Part shown: positions 24,918 through 35,581 of the stretch, piece by piece | Numbering within the stretch: the stretch's first letter is position 1 | Layout of the letters: each line of letters begins with the position of its first letter | From: Voacanga thouarsii | Taxonomy: Eukaryota; Streptophyta; Magnoliopsida; Gentianales; Apocynaceae | DNA length: 64,000 bases | NCBI GenBank assembly: GCA_026120185.1 | Contig: JANUWF010002273.1 | Location: forward strand, 1,285,001 to 1,349,000 | Direction of reading: 5' to 3' | Position numbers and translations under genes: made by a program | Notes under the pieces: generated by a model | What the model was told of the DNA's origin: nothing | Database searches by the model: none | What the model saw: only the letters and a program-made list of their open reading frames with translations

Positions 24918-27900
24918 ATGTTAACAATTTCAAGAATGAAATCAGCCCTCTCACCCGGTTTCTTCAAGCCCACCACTAAGCCATTTGCCGTCAGCTTCCA
25001 CAAGCAAAATCCAATCTTTTTCCCCTCGAGAAACATGGGTTCCACAAACCCACTTCAAAACTCCTGTTTTTCACTGAACCAGATAAAGTATTCAGATGCT
25101 TCTCTTAAACCCTTCAAAAACCCTAGTCGTCAAATTCGATCTTTCAAAACGGAGGTTAATTCCACGAGTTCAGAGTTACCTTCAGGTGAAATTCATGTGA
25201 TTGTGGGACCCATGTTCGCTGGAAAAACCACTACTCTGCTCAGGAGGATCAAGACTGAATCCAGCAATGGCAGGTCTGTTCTCCATTTCTGGCTCTCATT
25301 TTCGTTTTTCTTTTCACTATTAACTATTGTCTTATTGGATTTTGTGTTCGCTGATTATTAAATGCTGAAACTTTAACCTCTTATCAGGTTCTGGTTGTAG
25401 AATTATGAAATTTGAGGTTACCGTTATAGTGAATGTTTCAGGTTTTGGGTCAAGTAAATTCATTCTTACATTCACACATGTATGCATATGCCTGTGAATG
25501 TTCGCATATTTAGTTTGTATGTGAGGGTAAATTCATATAATGCAGCTTTGATTCCATTTCTTGTTTCAAGTGGAAAGGATTCTGTTTATAGCTAATGCTG
25601 CCTTGATCTGTTAATAAGGATGAAACCAGTAACCTAGGATTAGATGTGCAAGGTTTGAGGGGGTGAGGTACATGAAATGATATATTAGAGGGTAATGCTA
25701 TAATCTTTGAAAACATTGTGGACGGACGAAAAGTAGAATTTAAATGATCTTTCTAAAAAATTTTAATTTTTTAAAGGCAAATATGAAATTTTTAAAAATT
25801 TGGGCAGTGGACGCTGCCCCCCTTGGTTCTGTCACTGCCTGTTACTCTCATGGGCTGTTACTCTTATTAGATTAGTCAGAAGGCAATGCTAGGAATACAT
25901 TCTTGTTATAATCTCCTAAAAGATACCAAATTTATGTGTTATTAGAGCTACTGTCGTTTTAGTAGGTAATAGGATAATGCTTTCACCCTTGCAGTGTAGG
26001 TTATCATATTTTTGAAGATTTAAAACGTTTTATAAATGAAGTAATTCCTAAGTTTCTTCTTCCCTGAGGCTGTTCGATGAATTTTATGCAATTTATGATT
26101 GGACCACTTACTAAAATGAAAGACTTTGCTGTCCCCCTGTACAGTTGCTTCCTTTGTTTCTAATTTGTTGCTTTCCTTTGGAATCATCCTAAGTATTCTT
26201 TCGGGAGCACTGGGTTTTGTTTGTCTAATTGCTTCTTTGCTTCTGTTTCCGTATGCCACTAGTTTGTGGGTTGCTTAGGATGTATATTTCTCCTTACCCT
26301 AGTTTATATTCTGCCACGCCCCTTTCTGTTGGTGAGTCTTTTCTTCTGGAGAAAAAGAAGGTAAAAGTGCTGCTGTTGTTATGGTATTGAATCATCATTG
26401 ATGATATTCCCAGCTTTCAGGCCAAGAATATGAAGAACTTCCTTCATATTGATGAAACTTTGAAGGATCTCTGTTTATCAGGAAGAGTGGCAGAAGCAGT
26501 TGGTATGCTATGTCAAACAGATGTGCAAGTTGAACCTGAGACTTATTCTCTTCTTTTACAAGACTGTATTTTCAGAAAAGATTTTAGGAAAGGGAGAAAA
26601 ATCCATTGGCAAATGGTGATTGTTGGATTCGTCCCTAATGAATACATTCATGTTAAGTTGGTGATCTTATATGCAAAGGCTGGGGATCTCGATACAGCTC
26701 AGATTCTCTTTGATAAATTACATATGAAAGGCTTGGTCTCATGGAATGCTATGATTGCAGGGTATGTGCAGAAGGGCTTGGTGGAAGTGGGCTTGAGCAT
26801 TTACCATGAAATGAGAAAGCTCGGTTTAAGACCTGACCAGTATACATTTGCGTCAGTCTTTAGGGCCTGTGCTTCCTTAGCCATCCTGGAACAGGGAAAG
26901 CAAGCTCATGCTCTATGGATTAAGAGCCAAATTGATGGAAATTTAGTAGTCAATAGCGCCCTCATGGACATGTATTTCAAGTGCAGTAGTCTTTCTGATG
27001 GATATCTAGTATTTGATAAGTCTTTGGACAGGAATGTTGTTACCTGGAGTGCTTTAATAGCTGGATATGGCCATCATGGAAGAGTGGTAGAAGTTTTGGA
27101 ATCCTTTCATAGGATGGTAATTGAGGGTTTCAGACCAAATCATGTTACTTTTCTTGCTGTTTTATCTGCTTGTAGCCATGCAGGTTTGGTGAATGAAGGT
27201 TGGGAATATTTTTCCTCAATGATGAGAGATTATGGAGTTCAGCCAGGAGGAAAACATTATGCAACTATGGTTGATATATTAGGGCGTGCAGGCAGGTTAC
27301 AGGATGCTTATGAATTTGTTAAAGGTTCACCTTGTAAGGAGCATCCCGTTTTATGGGGTGCTTTGCTTGGGGCTTGTAAGATGCATGGAAATGTGGACAT
27401 GGTAAAGCTTGCTGCAGAGAATTACTTTCAGTTGGAACCTGAGAATGCAGGTAAGTATGTCGTCTTGTCGAATGCTTATGCTTCTTTTGGTCTGTGGGAC
27501 AATGTTTCCAAAATTAGGAGCCTGATGAAGGAATCAGGAGTGAAAAAGGATCCTGGTTATAGCATGATTGAGGTTCAAAAGGAGATTCACGTCTTCTATA
27601 TGGAGCATAATACTCATCAGCAGATTGAGCAAATATATGAGTTGGTTAAAGATCTGAATTACATTTTGAAGGATTCTGGGCATGTTCCTGATTGTATCAG
27701 TTAATGCAAGGGAACCAAAGTTACTTCAGAGTCAAGATAATTGTCTGGAAGGGTAATCCTGCACCTTTGATCTTTGCTTATGAGGAGGACTTCTCTAGGG
27801 TCTTTAAAATTCACAAGTTTTAGAGTTCATATTTGTTTCTGGTGATAGGTATTATACTCTTTGTAGATGAGGAGCTACTTTGGACCTTTGTGATTCCTTT

Positions 27901-30103
27901 GACATGGTATCGTGTAATGTAGGTTTTTTCCCTTAAATGATTGAGAAAATGTTCTTATAGGCAAATTGGTGACCCACTTGTTTGTTATACTGAATCTGCA
28001 GCTAAGATTTAGAGGGATTCTTTTTGTTAAATGATGTTAGGACCTGTAGTGATCGAGTAAAATTCAAGTTACTGGAAGGTGCTGCTGAAAGGTGATCAGG
28101 ATGCATATTTGATATCATAATTGGGTATTTTGGAACCAATAAGAGACTGACACTTGGTAAGGAAAATGCAATAAGCTTTAAAGCATATTTGCTTCTTTCA
28201 AGTTCTTTTTGGGGTTTCCGTACACCTAGTTCTTAAGGTTGTGTTAGCAGAAGTAGATAACATTTTCCCATTTTTAATTGTGAAATATGGTAGTTCAGTC
28301 ATTTGCTTATTTAATGTGACAGTGAAAGTTATTGTTTAAGCTCCTTCATAAGTTGAAGGCTCTTTCTAAAGTTTGTGGGCCCTACAACTATCAGTGTGAC
28401 CCTTGTGGATTGAACAATGCAGCGTTTTCCTTTTACTCAAAGGAATTGTTTATCATCTTGACATTAGTTGGGTAGTGTGTCATTGAATCTTTAGCTTATG
28501 AATTGGACTTAAACTACAGGTTGGCACAATATTTGAGTTATGTAACTGCTATTTGATTTGTTAATGCTGTCATAAAATTTTAGAGTATTCAATTATTTAT
28601 TGACCTCTGGATCTTTTTGGTGATCTTTCTTAGTTACTTGTTTGTCTTCTCCTGATCAAGGAGATCAAGTTTATAGAACAATGAAATACATGTTAGCTTT
28701 AGTTAGGGATCTTTTAGTTCATTAGTTGATTTGCCTTTTCTTTAGATGTTTATGCTTTTAAGAATAGCTGCTAAACCTCTTATCTGCTGCATTCAATTAT
28801 TTGTTGCTTTCCGTCCTGTGCTAGTGGCATATGATCAAGGTTGAAATTGGTTCTCATGATTTTCAATTACTCACAAATGAAATATACAAACTAAGTTATT
28901 ATATGGTTCCATGGAAGTGATGTTGCTCAAAACATTAGTTGTAGTGCTGATTAAGTGCACTCCATTTTCATGTTTTGCTGATTCAAACTGTTGGAGTCAT
29001 GATGGAAAAAGCCCACCCCCTTTGCTACAGGGTTTGTTCACTATTTATCTTAATATTTTCCCTTGTATTTTTATGCAGGAGTTTTGCACTAATAAAATCA
29101 AATAAGGATAATAGGTATGCATTGGAATCTGTCGTGAGTCATGATGGAGAGAAATTGCCATGTTGGCCATTGGCTGATCTTTTGTCCTTCAGACAAAAAA
29201 TCGGTCCACAGGCATATGACAAGGTGATGCTGTGATAAATTGATACTTGTATTGATTAAAAATCTCTTGCCAAGATGTATGTGTAATTTGTTCCTTAACT
29301 GATTTCATTTTATGGGAATGCAAATGGAAGAACCTATTTATATGTTAAACAAGAGAAAAAATAACATTATTTAAGAAAAGCAGTAAATGTCTCCTTGAGT
29401 TGAGCTGTACTAATTTAGCAGTTGTATTTTGCAAATGTTATTCTACTTTAGATGTTCTGTGTATCCTTAACCACTGTTATCTAATTGCAGCTCGAGGTTA
29501 TTGGTATAGATGAAGCCCAATTTTTTGAAGACCTTTATGATTTCTGCTGCAAAGCTGCTGACCATGATGGTAAGACTATAATTGTTGCTGGGTTGGATGG
29601 TGACTATTTAAGGTATTTCTTTGTACCTTTTGGTAGTTGTTTTGATCTATGGTATGGAATTCTAGTAAATGACATAAATGACAAAAGGTTCCATGATTTC
29701 ATCAAATCAATTAGACCGTGATTTAAGTCCTTTAGTCTTCTTCCTTCCTAAAAAATGGAAAAGAAACCATTCGTACTCATAATTCTCTACCAAGCATCAC
29801 ATATCATGTGGACATTCGTAATTCTCCTTCCCTCCTCTTTTGGTTTCCAGGAGGAGTTTTGGTTCTGTGCTTGACATAATTCCAATAGCTGATACCGTAA
29901 CCAAGTTAACTGCCCGGTGTGAGCTATGTGGGAAACGGGCTTTCTTTACTTTGAGAAAGACGGATGAGACTGAGACAGAGCTAATTGCTGGGGCTGAGGT
30001 GTATATGCCAGTGTGTCGAAAGCACTATGTGAGTGGGCAAGTGGTCAAAGAGGCTGCAAGGACTGTCCTGGAATCTCGAAAGGTTCAGTGTAACGCAGTT
30101 TAA
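24918..30103 (+). CDS. TK1: Thymidine kinase (TK1 family) with organelle-type N-terminus
   Basis: Four exons join in phase: 24918-25273, 29079-29223, 29491-29612 and 29851-30103, giving 291 residues. It phosphorylates thymidine to dTMP with ATP, in the salvage pathway. Exon 1 carries about 90 residues rich in Ser, Lys and Pro with few acids, which looks like a plastid or mitochondrial transit peptide, then the P-loop GPMFAGKTT. Exon 3 carries [10 protein letters not shown], with the Glu used as catalytic base in this family. Exon 4 has the zinc-binding pairs CELC and CRKH and the lasso region. Met-7 (24936) is an alternative start. The first intron is 3.8 kb and holds a whole PPR gene on the same strand. 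All expected motifs are intact. Family assignment is firm; the targeting call is inferred. Confidence 0.92.
25735..25845 (+). repeat. Weak fourth copy of the dispersed repeat, inside the thymidine kinase intron
   Basis: An AAAATTTTAATTTTTTAAAG-type block ends in CTTGGTTCTGTCACTGCC, resembling the tail of the copies near 16.7 and 17.1 kb. Similarity is loose. Confidence 0.25.
26280..26360 (+). other. Candidate upstream coding exon of the nested PPR gene
   Basis: An ATG-started frame of 27 codons ([18 protein letters not shown] at its start) runs up to AAG|GTAAAA. Removing 26361-26420, a 60-nt GT..AG segment ending CTTTCAG, joins it in frame to the PPR reading frame nine bases before the ATG at 26430. 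The added residues are Ser- and Tyr-rich with no acid until residue 19, so they could start a targeting peptide. An intron this short is near the lower limit for plants. Confidence 0.35.
26430..27704 (+). CDS. PLS-class PPR protein with E/E+ tail, nested in the thymidine kinase intron
   Basis: A 424-residue uninterrupted frame. Repeats run in L-S-P order from about residue 33: [13 protein letters not shown] (L), [19 protein letters not shown] (S), [15 protein letters not shown] (P), a second L-S-P set (including [15 protein letters not shown]), then L2/S2 motifs, the E1/E2 region ([25 protein letters not shown]) and an E+-like end ([18 protein letters not shown]). There is no DYW deaminase domain. 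PLS/E proteins normally bind plastid or mitochondrial RNA and serve C-to-U editing with a partner deaminase. By recall it most resembles Arabidopsis At4g16470. The frame lacks an obvious targeting peptide, so an upstream exon is likely. It lies wholly inside intron 1 of the thymidine kinase gene, on the same strand, and shows no sign of decay. Confidence 0.9.
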   Translation: MKNFLHIDETLKDLCLSGRVAEAVGMLCQTDVQVEPETYSLLLQDCIFRKDFRKGRKIHWQMVIVGFVPNEYIHVKLVILYAKAGDLDTAQILFDKLHMKGLVSWNAMIAGYVQKGLVEVGLSIYHEMRKLGLRPDQYTFASVFRACASLAILEQGKQAHALWIKSQIDGNLVVNSALMDMYFKCSSLSDGYLVFDKSLDRNVVTWSALIAGYGHHGRVVEVLESFHRMVIEGFRPNHVTFLAVLSACSHAGLVNEGWEYFSSMMRDYGVQPGGKHYATMVDILGRAGRLQDAYEFVKGSPCKEHPVLWGALLGACKMHGNVDMVKLAAENYFQLEPENAGKYVVLSNAYASFGLWDNVSKIRSLMKESGVKKDPGYSMIEVQKEIHVFYMEHNTHQQIEQIYELVKDLNYILKDSGHVPDCIS

Positions 30104-31556
30104 CTGTGTCTATAATTTAGTTGGGAATCTGGCTTCTCTTGTGTTAACTATTTCCTTTTAGTAAGATAGGGAACCTGACTTGTACACACTATCATGCATG
30201 CATTGTTCAGTTATATAAATGCTTCCGTTGTCCCTTTACACCTGTATCTCATATGGATTTGTTTCCCAATTTCCTTCGGGATCATGAAGGTTTTCAGGTG
30301 ATTCCTTCCTTGGTGTTGCATTAGTTATACTCTCAGGATGGTTCTTCGGTAGTGGTGTTACTGCTAGACTTGGGTTTATCATCTCCGTGTTGATGCATAT
30401 CTGCAGGGATCTTGCGGGGCAATATGCCAATTTTCAGAAGAAGAGTGGAAAAACATTGGAAGGTTTCCGTTACTGTTCTGTTGTATGGCTGGGTGGGGGG
30501 GGCCGGTATTCCATCTTTCTTTGAAGGCTGGGTCTATTTCAAACACTGATTTCAATTATGAACACTGTATGGTACCAGCCACCGCATGCTTACAAACAAA
30601 TACTACTAATGTTTATATTTGTTTCCACAACTATTTCATATTTATCTAATAAGTGACAATTTCTATCATAGTTTAGATGGGATTAAGTAAAGAGAATATA
30701 ATATTTTATAAATAGACGATTAAAATAAAAATTAATTAAATTAAAAATTTTAGCTAGAATTTGTAGCAATTTAAGGACACTTTTATTTCTAATAAAATAT
30801 CTATCTCAAGTCACTATAATTATTATCTTAATTTTGGTGAATATGTTATTCTATTTTTTTTTTCTTAAGTAAATGTAGAATTTGGAAGCTTTAATATTTG
30901 TGAATTTTTTTAAAAAAATTAAAATATTTTTATTAAAAGTTAAGAGTTATTTTAAAAAAATTACTACCAGCGAAATAGTACTGAAATTAGGGCAGGCAAT
31001 TTTCCTTCGTATCTTCGTTTCTTTTCATACGCGAGATGAGAGTGTTGTACTAAATGCTTTCTCGTTCATGTAAACAAAATTTATGTTACATTAACCTTTT
31101 GAGTTTTGAGAGTGAGTTCTCATTTCCACTCCGACACTGTGAATACAGAAGCTCAAGTCTGCCTTCTCCACTAGCGACGGTGCAGTCGCGTTTGCCGCAG
31201 CGAATCTATGATAATTTGTGGTCCTTTGGATCTTCCTAATCTTTGGGCGTTTCACTTTCGTTCTTGCGCGTCATCGGCATTGCCCTCTAAGCTTCACTAA
31301 TCTGTTCTCTTCTCTTCGTATTCCATGTCAGAATTTTCGCAAACACATGTTGGACATTCTACTTTCGTGCTATCCATCTTTCCATTAAGGTTAGCGCTAG
31401 CACTAATTCTAATTTGGTTTATGTGTTTGCGTGAAATCTGGATTCAATACCTGCTTTTCTTTGCCAGGGCGGGGGAGAGCGAAGGCATCCTTGTTATCCC
31501 TTGTAAGGTCTTTCAGTCTCTGATTGGTGAAAATTTTCAGCTGCCGATTCCTAATT
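30104..31556. other. 3' UTR of thymidine kinase, spacer, and leader of the next PPR gene
   Basis: The first 400 bases are probably the kinase 3' UTR. The middle is AT-rich with no gene. The last 400 bases are the likely promoter and leader of the PPR gene: an acceptor GAAAATTTTCAG ends at 31540, just 16 bases before its ATG, so a leader intron is likely. Confidence 0.5.
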
Positions 31557-33719
31557 ATGCTTATAAGATCAAAATTATCGCTGCATGAATGCCGAAAAAT
31601 CCAATCTTTTCAGAAAAGCACTTCTGGTTTATTTTTCATTAGTGGGGTTAATGGAATTTGCAGCGTTTCAAATGCCAAGGGCAGTCCGTCAGAATCTGAG
31701 AATGAATGGGAGAATTTACTGAAGCCTTTTGACCTCAAACAGCTTCGGAAAGCACTCAACAAGATTACACCTTATCAGCTCAATAAACTGCTGGCGCTAC
31801 CTATAGATGTTCCGACATCCATGGAACTTTTCCAGAAGGCTGGCTCCCAGAAGGGCTATTGCCATTCTTTTGACGTCTATTATACCTTGATTGATAAAGT
31901 TGGTGCAGTACGGGAGTTTAAGATTTTAGATGAATTGTTAATGCAGATGAAAGAAGAAGGTTTAGTTTTTAGAGAGTCCCTTTTCATCATGATTATGAAG
32001 CACTATGGCAGGGCTGGTTTACCTGGGCAAGCAACTAGGTTGCTTCTGGATATGAGGAGTACCTTTTCCTGTGAACCCTCTTTTAAATCTTACAATGTTG
32101 TCTTGGAAATTCTAGTCAATGGAAATTGTCCTAAAGTTGCTGTTAATGTTTTTTATGAAATGTTGAATAAAGGTGTCTCCCCGAATGTTTGTTCTTTTGC
32201 CAGAGTGATGAAAGCATTGTGCATGATCAATGATGTAGATTCTGCATGCTCACTTCTGAGAGATATGACGAAACATGGGTGCGTGCCAAATTCAATAGTT
32301 TACCAGACATTGATACATGCATTTTCTCAGGCCAATAGAGTCGATGATGCATTGAGACTTTTGGAGGAAATGTTTCTGATGGGTTCCATTCCAGATGTCA
32401 ACACATTCAACGATGTTATCATTGGCCTTTGTCAAACTGGTCGAATTCATGAGGCTGCCAAATTGGTTGACCGGATGCTTGTTCGTGGTTTCACCCCTGA
32501 TTCTATCACTTATGGAGTTCTGATTCATGCTTTATGCAGAAAAGGTCAAGTAGATGAAGCTAGGGCAGTGCTGAATAGAGTGCCTAATCCCAATGTTGTA
32601 TTATTCAATACTTTGATCAATGGATATGTGATGAGTGATCATTTTGATGAAGCAAAAGCTATTATGAAAGGCATGATTTCAAGCGTTGGCTGCCAGCCCG
32701 ATATTTATACATATAACATACTGATTCATGGCCTTTGCAAAAAAGGTTGTTTAGCATCAGCTGGTGAAGTTGTGAAGGAGATGTGGCTTAGGGATTGCAA
32801 ACCGAATGTGATCACTTACACAACTTTGATTGATGGGTTCTGTAAACAAGGCCGACTAATGGAAGCTAACGAAGTTTTGTGTGAGATGTCAGCTAAAGGT
32901 CTTCACCTAAATACAGTGGGATATAACTGTCTTATGACTGCTTTGTGCAAGGATGGGAAGATCCAAGAAGCATTACAGATGTTCCGTGAAATGCCAAACA
33001 ATGGATGTAAACCTGATATATACACCGTGAACACTTTGATATCTGGGCTTTCCAAGGTTGATAAGATTGATGAGGCACTTCAGATTTATCGGGACATGTT
33101 CCTTGACGGAGTCATTCCGAACACGGTTACATACAACACATTAATTCAAGCTTTCCTCCGAAAAGGTGCCATCCAAGAAGCACTCAAACTTGTAAATGAA
33201 ATGTTATTTAGAGGATGCACCCTTAATCACGTCACGTACAATAGCCTTCTAAAGGGGCTCTGCAAAGATGGGGCTGTTAAGAGAGCACTGGGACTCTTTG
33301 AAGAGATGATGAGAAAAGGACTATCCATTGATAATATATCGTGCAATATTTTGATCAATGGTTTATGTAAAACCGGTAAGGTACATAATGCACTTGAATT
33401 TTTGAGAGAGATGATATATCGTGGACTGACACCTGACATAATCACCTATAACAGTCTAATAAATGGTTTATGTAAGTTCGGTTATCTTTCAGAAGCTCTG
33501 GACCTCTTTGACAAATTACAATCTGAAGGGATTTGTCCTGATGCTATCACCTATAATACTCTGATAAGTTCCTATTGTAAAATGGGCATGCTAAATAATG
33601 CCTATTTACTTTTAAATAGAGGTGTGGCCAGTGGATTTATTCCTAGTGATGTAACATGGCATATACTAGTAAGGAATTTTCTGAAAGGGGGCAATGAAGA
33701 TAACAGAACATTTGTCTGA
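31557..33719 (+). CDS. P-class PPR protein, At5g64320-like, probably mitochondrial
   Basis: A single intact exon of 720 residues. I start it at the ATG at 31557: the open frame extends upstream to a TTG at 31524, but the Arabidopsis counterpart begins at a Met followed by the same RSKL pattern, and an intron acceptor lies between. After about 40 residues of basic, Ser-rich leader come a conserved stretch (LLKPFDLKQLRKALNKITP) and then about 15 consecutive 35-residue P-type PPR motifs, with signatures such as VITYTTLIDGFCKQGRL and DIITYNSLINGLCKFG, up to near the C terminus. P-class proteins bind organellar transcripts and affect their stability, processing or translation. The match to At5g64320 (recalled, about 730 residues) runs from end to end, so orthology is likely. 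Confidence 0.95.
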   Translation: MLIRSKLSLHECRKIQSFQKSTSGLFFISGVNGICSVSNAKGSPSESENEWENLLKPFDLKQLRKALNKITPYQLNKLLALPIDVPTSMELFQKAGSQKGYCHSFDVYYTLIDKVGAVREFKILDELLMQMKEEGLVFRESLFIMIMKHYGRAGLPGQATRLLLDMRSTFSCEPSFKSYNVVLEILVNGNCPKVAVNVFYEMLNKGVSPNVCSFARVMKALCMINDVDSACSLLRDMTKHGCVPNSIVYQTLIHAFSQANRVDDALRLLEEMFLMGSIPDVNTFNDVIIGLCQTGRIHEAAKLVDRMLVRGFTPDSITYGVLIHALCRKGQVDEARAVLNRVPNPNVVLFNTLINGYVMSDHFDEAKAIMKGMISSVGCQPDIYTYNILIHGLCKKGCLASAGEVVKEMWLRDCKPNVITYTTLIDGFCKQGRLMEANEVLCEMSAKGLHLNTVGYNCLMTALCKDGKIQEALQMFREMPNNGCKPDIYTVNTLISGLSKVDKIDEALQIYRDMFLDGVIPNTVTYNTLIQAFLRKGAIQEALKLVNEMLFRGCTLNHVTYNSLLKGLCKDGAVKRALGLFEEMMRKGLSIDNISCNILINGLCKTGKVHNALEFLREMIYRGLTPDIITYNSLINGLCKFGYLSEALDLFDKLQSEGICPDAITYNTLISSYCKMGMLNNAYLLLNRGVASGFIPSDVTWHILVRNFLKGGNEDNRTFV

Positions 33720-35500
33720 TATTTAAATGTTCATTTTAGCCCTCATTTGTCTAATGTCCTGATCACAGTGTAGTTATCTTGCTTTGCAAACCATTCTTTG
33801 TTGCCTTCATGGCTAGATACTATGATGATAAAATATAAGGTTCTATAGTTTCATTCTATGTCATAAGATTATAAAATACTCTCTTGGAGAAGTTGTCCTT
33901 GAAAAATTTTGCCCCTCACAAAATTTGAGGTGTTTTGTTCTCAATGCTCAGATCCCCAGGAAACAAATAGGAGCTGTAGACTCTATTCACACAATAAGTC
34001 TAAAGCTTGTTGCAAGTTATAAAAGGCTGAGCATCAAAAACCTCTTTTGTAACCATTTTTGAAGATCTTCTTAGGAGCATTTGAATTTGGTTATTTGGCT
34101 TTCAACAAATCTGATTAGTATTATAAAATGTGCCCCCCCTTGCTGAGATGTATTGAATGCATCAAATTATGTAAATGATAATTTCGTTCCTCAATCTCAT
34201 CTACCAGGAGATCCTTTGTTGATGAGAGTCTCATAACCATTATCTTGTCAGAGCAGCAGTGCTACAATTACCTCTTTTCATTGGCCATGAAATAAATGGA
34301 TATTTTTTGAAGATTTCTTATAAGCCATGCTGTTATATGAAGTGTAAGACTGGAGAAATTTTTTACTTACTGTATTAGATGCATCAATGCTCTTGGGAAA
34401 AGTTAAAAAACAAAAAGGTGCATAAATAGTTATGATGTCGCAGATGGGAACAAAGTGAGTAACTCGCTAGTAGTTTGTGAACGTAAGATCATCTGCACAG
34501 GAAGGTAAGAATAATTAGTTATTTCCTTCTCATTGTCTCCAGTTGGTGCTGCAGTAGTTCTTTTGTAGTAGAGTCCAAGTGGCCACAAGTGCATGACAAA
34601 TATATGGTTCTTAGTTCATCAGATAGGCCAAGTAAAGTTACTGGGATTTGTTAGTTCCTCAGATGGGCCAAGTCAAGTTAATGGGATTCCTTGGTTAATT
34701 GGAAGATAGCAGCTTGTTTTGGTTCGTCAGTTAACAAAGAAGCTATGTCAAATGGCAGCCGCAGGAAGATGGGGATGGGATGGTGCTAAGAATTTGCCAA
34801 TTGCAAATATTGACCTTGTCTTCAGAATGATGAAAAAGCCTTGGATTTGGTGTTGTTGTGACTTTAAAAGCTTTTGTGGCTGGCCTTTTGCCGATGCTTT
34901 AAGCCAGGCAAGGCAGTTAACTGTCTCTCTTTGAATTCTTTTAGGATATTGCTATGTGATGTAGAAATTTGCACGAGGTGTAAAGTCTTTACAGATCAGA
35001 TCTCTGTGAGTTTTTTCAATATATATCTGCGGGTTGGGGGTTAATGTCGATGCCCGAGAACCCGTGATTGCTATTATCAGCTTGTATTTTCGCAAGTTCC
35101 CTTGGGAGAATGGTAAAGAATATATTTCCCAGGCACGCTGCAAACCATAGTTGTTCAGATGCTGGACTCTCATTTTGAGTTTCATGTTGCGGTGGTCATT
35201 GGTTTATGTATATCTGTGAGAATCACTTGGCACTAGTTCAATTACTCTATGAGCCTTGGCCTTTTTTCGTCCTTTATTCCACGAAAGTTAACTTGAGAGA
35301 TGCAGGTTTCTTGTACTATTACTTGATTTGGATCTTCAAATTCAGTACGAAAACTGAAGGATTTTTTTTTTTTGAAAATTTTATTTTTCATTTGTTTCTT
35401 TTCCCACATGAAATTGTAAGCCAGTAAATATTTATGTGAGCTTTGGTGTCAATTTTGAACAAAAATGGAATTTAAGAGTAATGTAATGAATATGAAGCAT
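33720..35500. other. Downstream region of the PPR gene, no further gene seen
   Basis: The first part is probably 3' UTR. It contains a 40-bp tandem duplication (34611-34690). Short open frames here have no recognisable domain. Confidence 0.5.
34611..34690 (+). repeat. Two tandem 40-bp units
   Basis: Both units begin TTAGTTC and contain CAGAT(A/G)GGCCAAGT(A/C)AAGTTA; they differ at about eight positions. A local duplication. Confidence 0.8.
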
Positions 35501-35581
35501 GCTTTCATTGAGAGTCAAACTCAAGACTTCCCGCTTCCAATTGAGCTAAACGGGTGCTCTAACCAACTGAGCTATGAAAGC
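35501..35581 (-). tRNA. tRNA-Thr-like pseudogene with an anticodon-loop insertion
   Basis: The minus strand folds as a tRNA: acceptor stem GCTTTCA/TGAAAGC, then discriminator A at 35500; D arm GCTC-AGTTGGTTA-GAGC; anticodon stem CCCGT/GCGGG (one G-T pair); T arm TTGAG/CTCAA. It resembles plant tRNA-Thr (AGT). The anticodon loop is enlarged by 8 nt, reading TTAGCTCAATTGGAA where TTAGTAA would be expected. The extra bases copy the D-arm motif GCTCA(G/A)TTGG. The T loop reads TTTGACT rather than TTCGACT, which damages the B-box promoter. Only tRNA-Met and tRNA-Tyr normally carry introns in plants, so this copy is probably non-functional. Confidence 0.75.

Noticed and set aside
26020..26259. 79-codon minus-strand frame in the kinase intron
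   Set aside because: No domain, on the opposite strand to both genes; chance frame.
28975..29078. Open frame running into thymidine kinase exon 2
   Set aside because: It is intron sequence read through; the acceptor TTATGCAG at 29071-29078 and phase agreement with exon 1 define the exon.
31524..31556. Upstream extension of the 720-residue PPR frame
   Set aside because: The first codon at 31524 is TTG, not ATG, and an intron acceptor (TTTTCAG, ending 31540) lies inside the extension. The ATG at 31557 matches the start of the Arabidopsis counterpart.
35501..35581. Functional intron-containing tRNA
   Set aside because: The insertion is too short for a plant tRNA intron, it copies the D arm, and the T loop is mutated.
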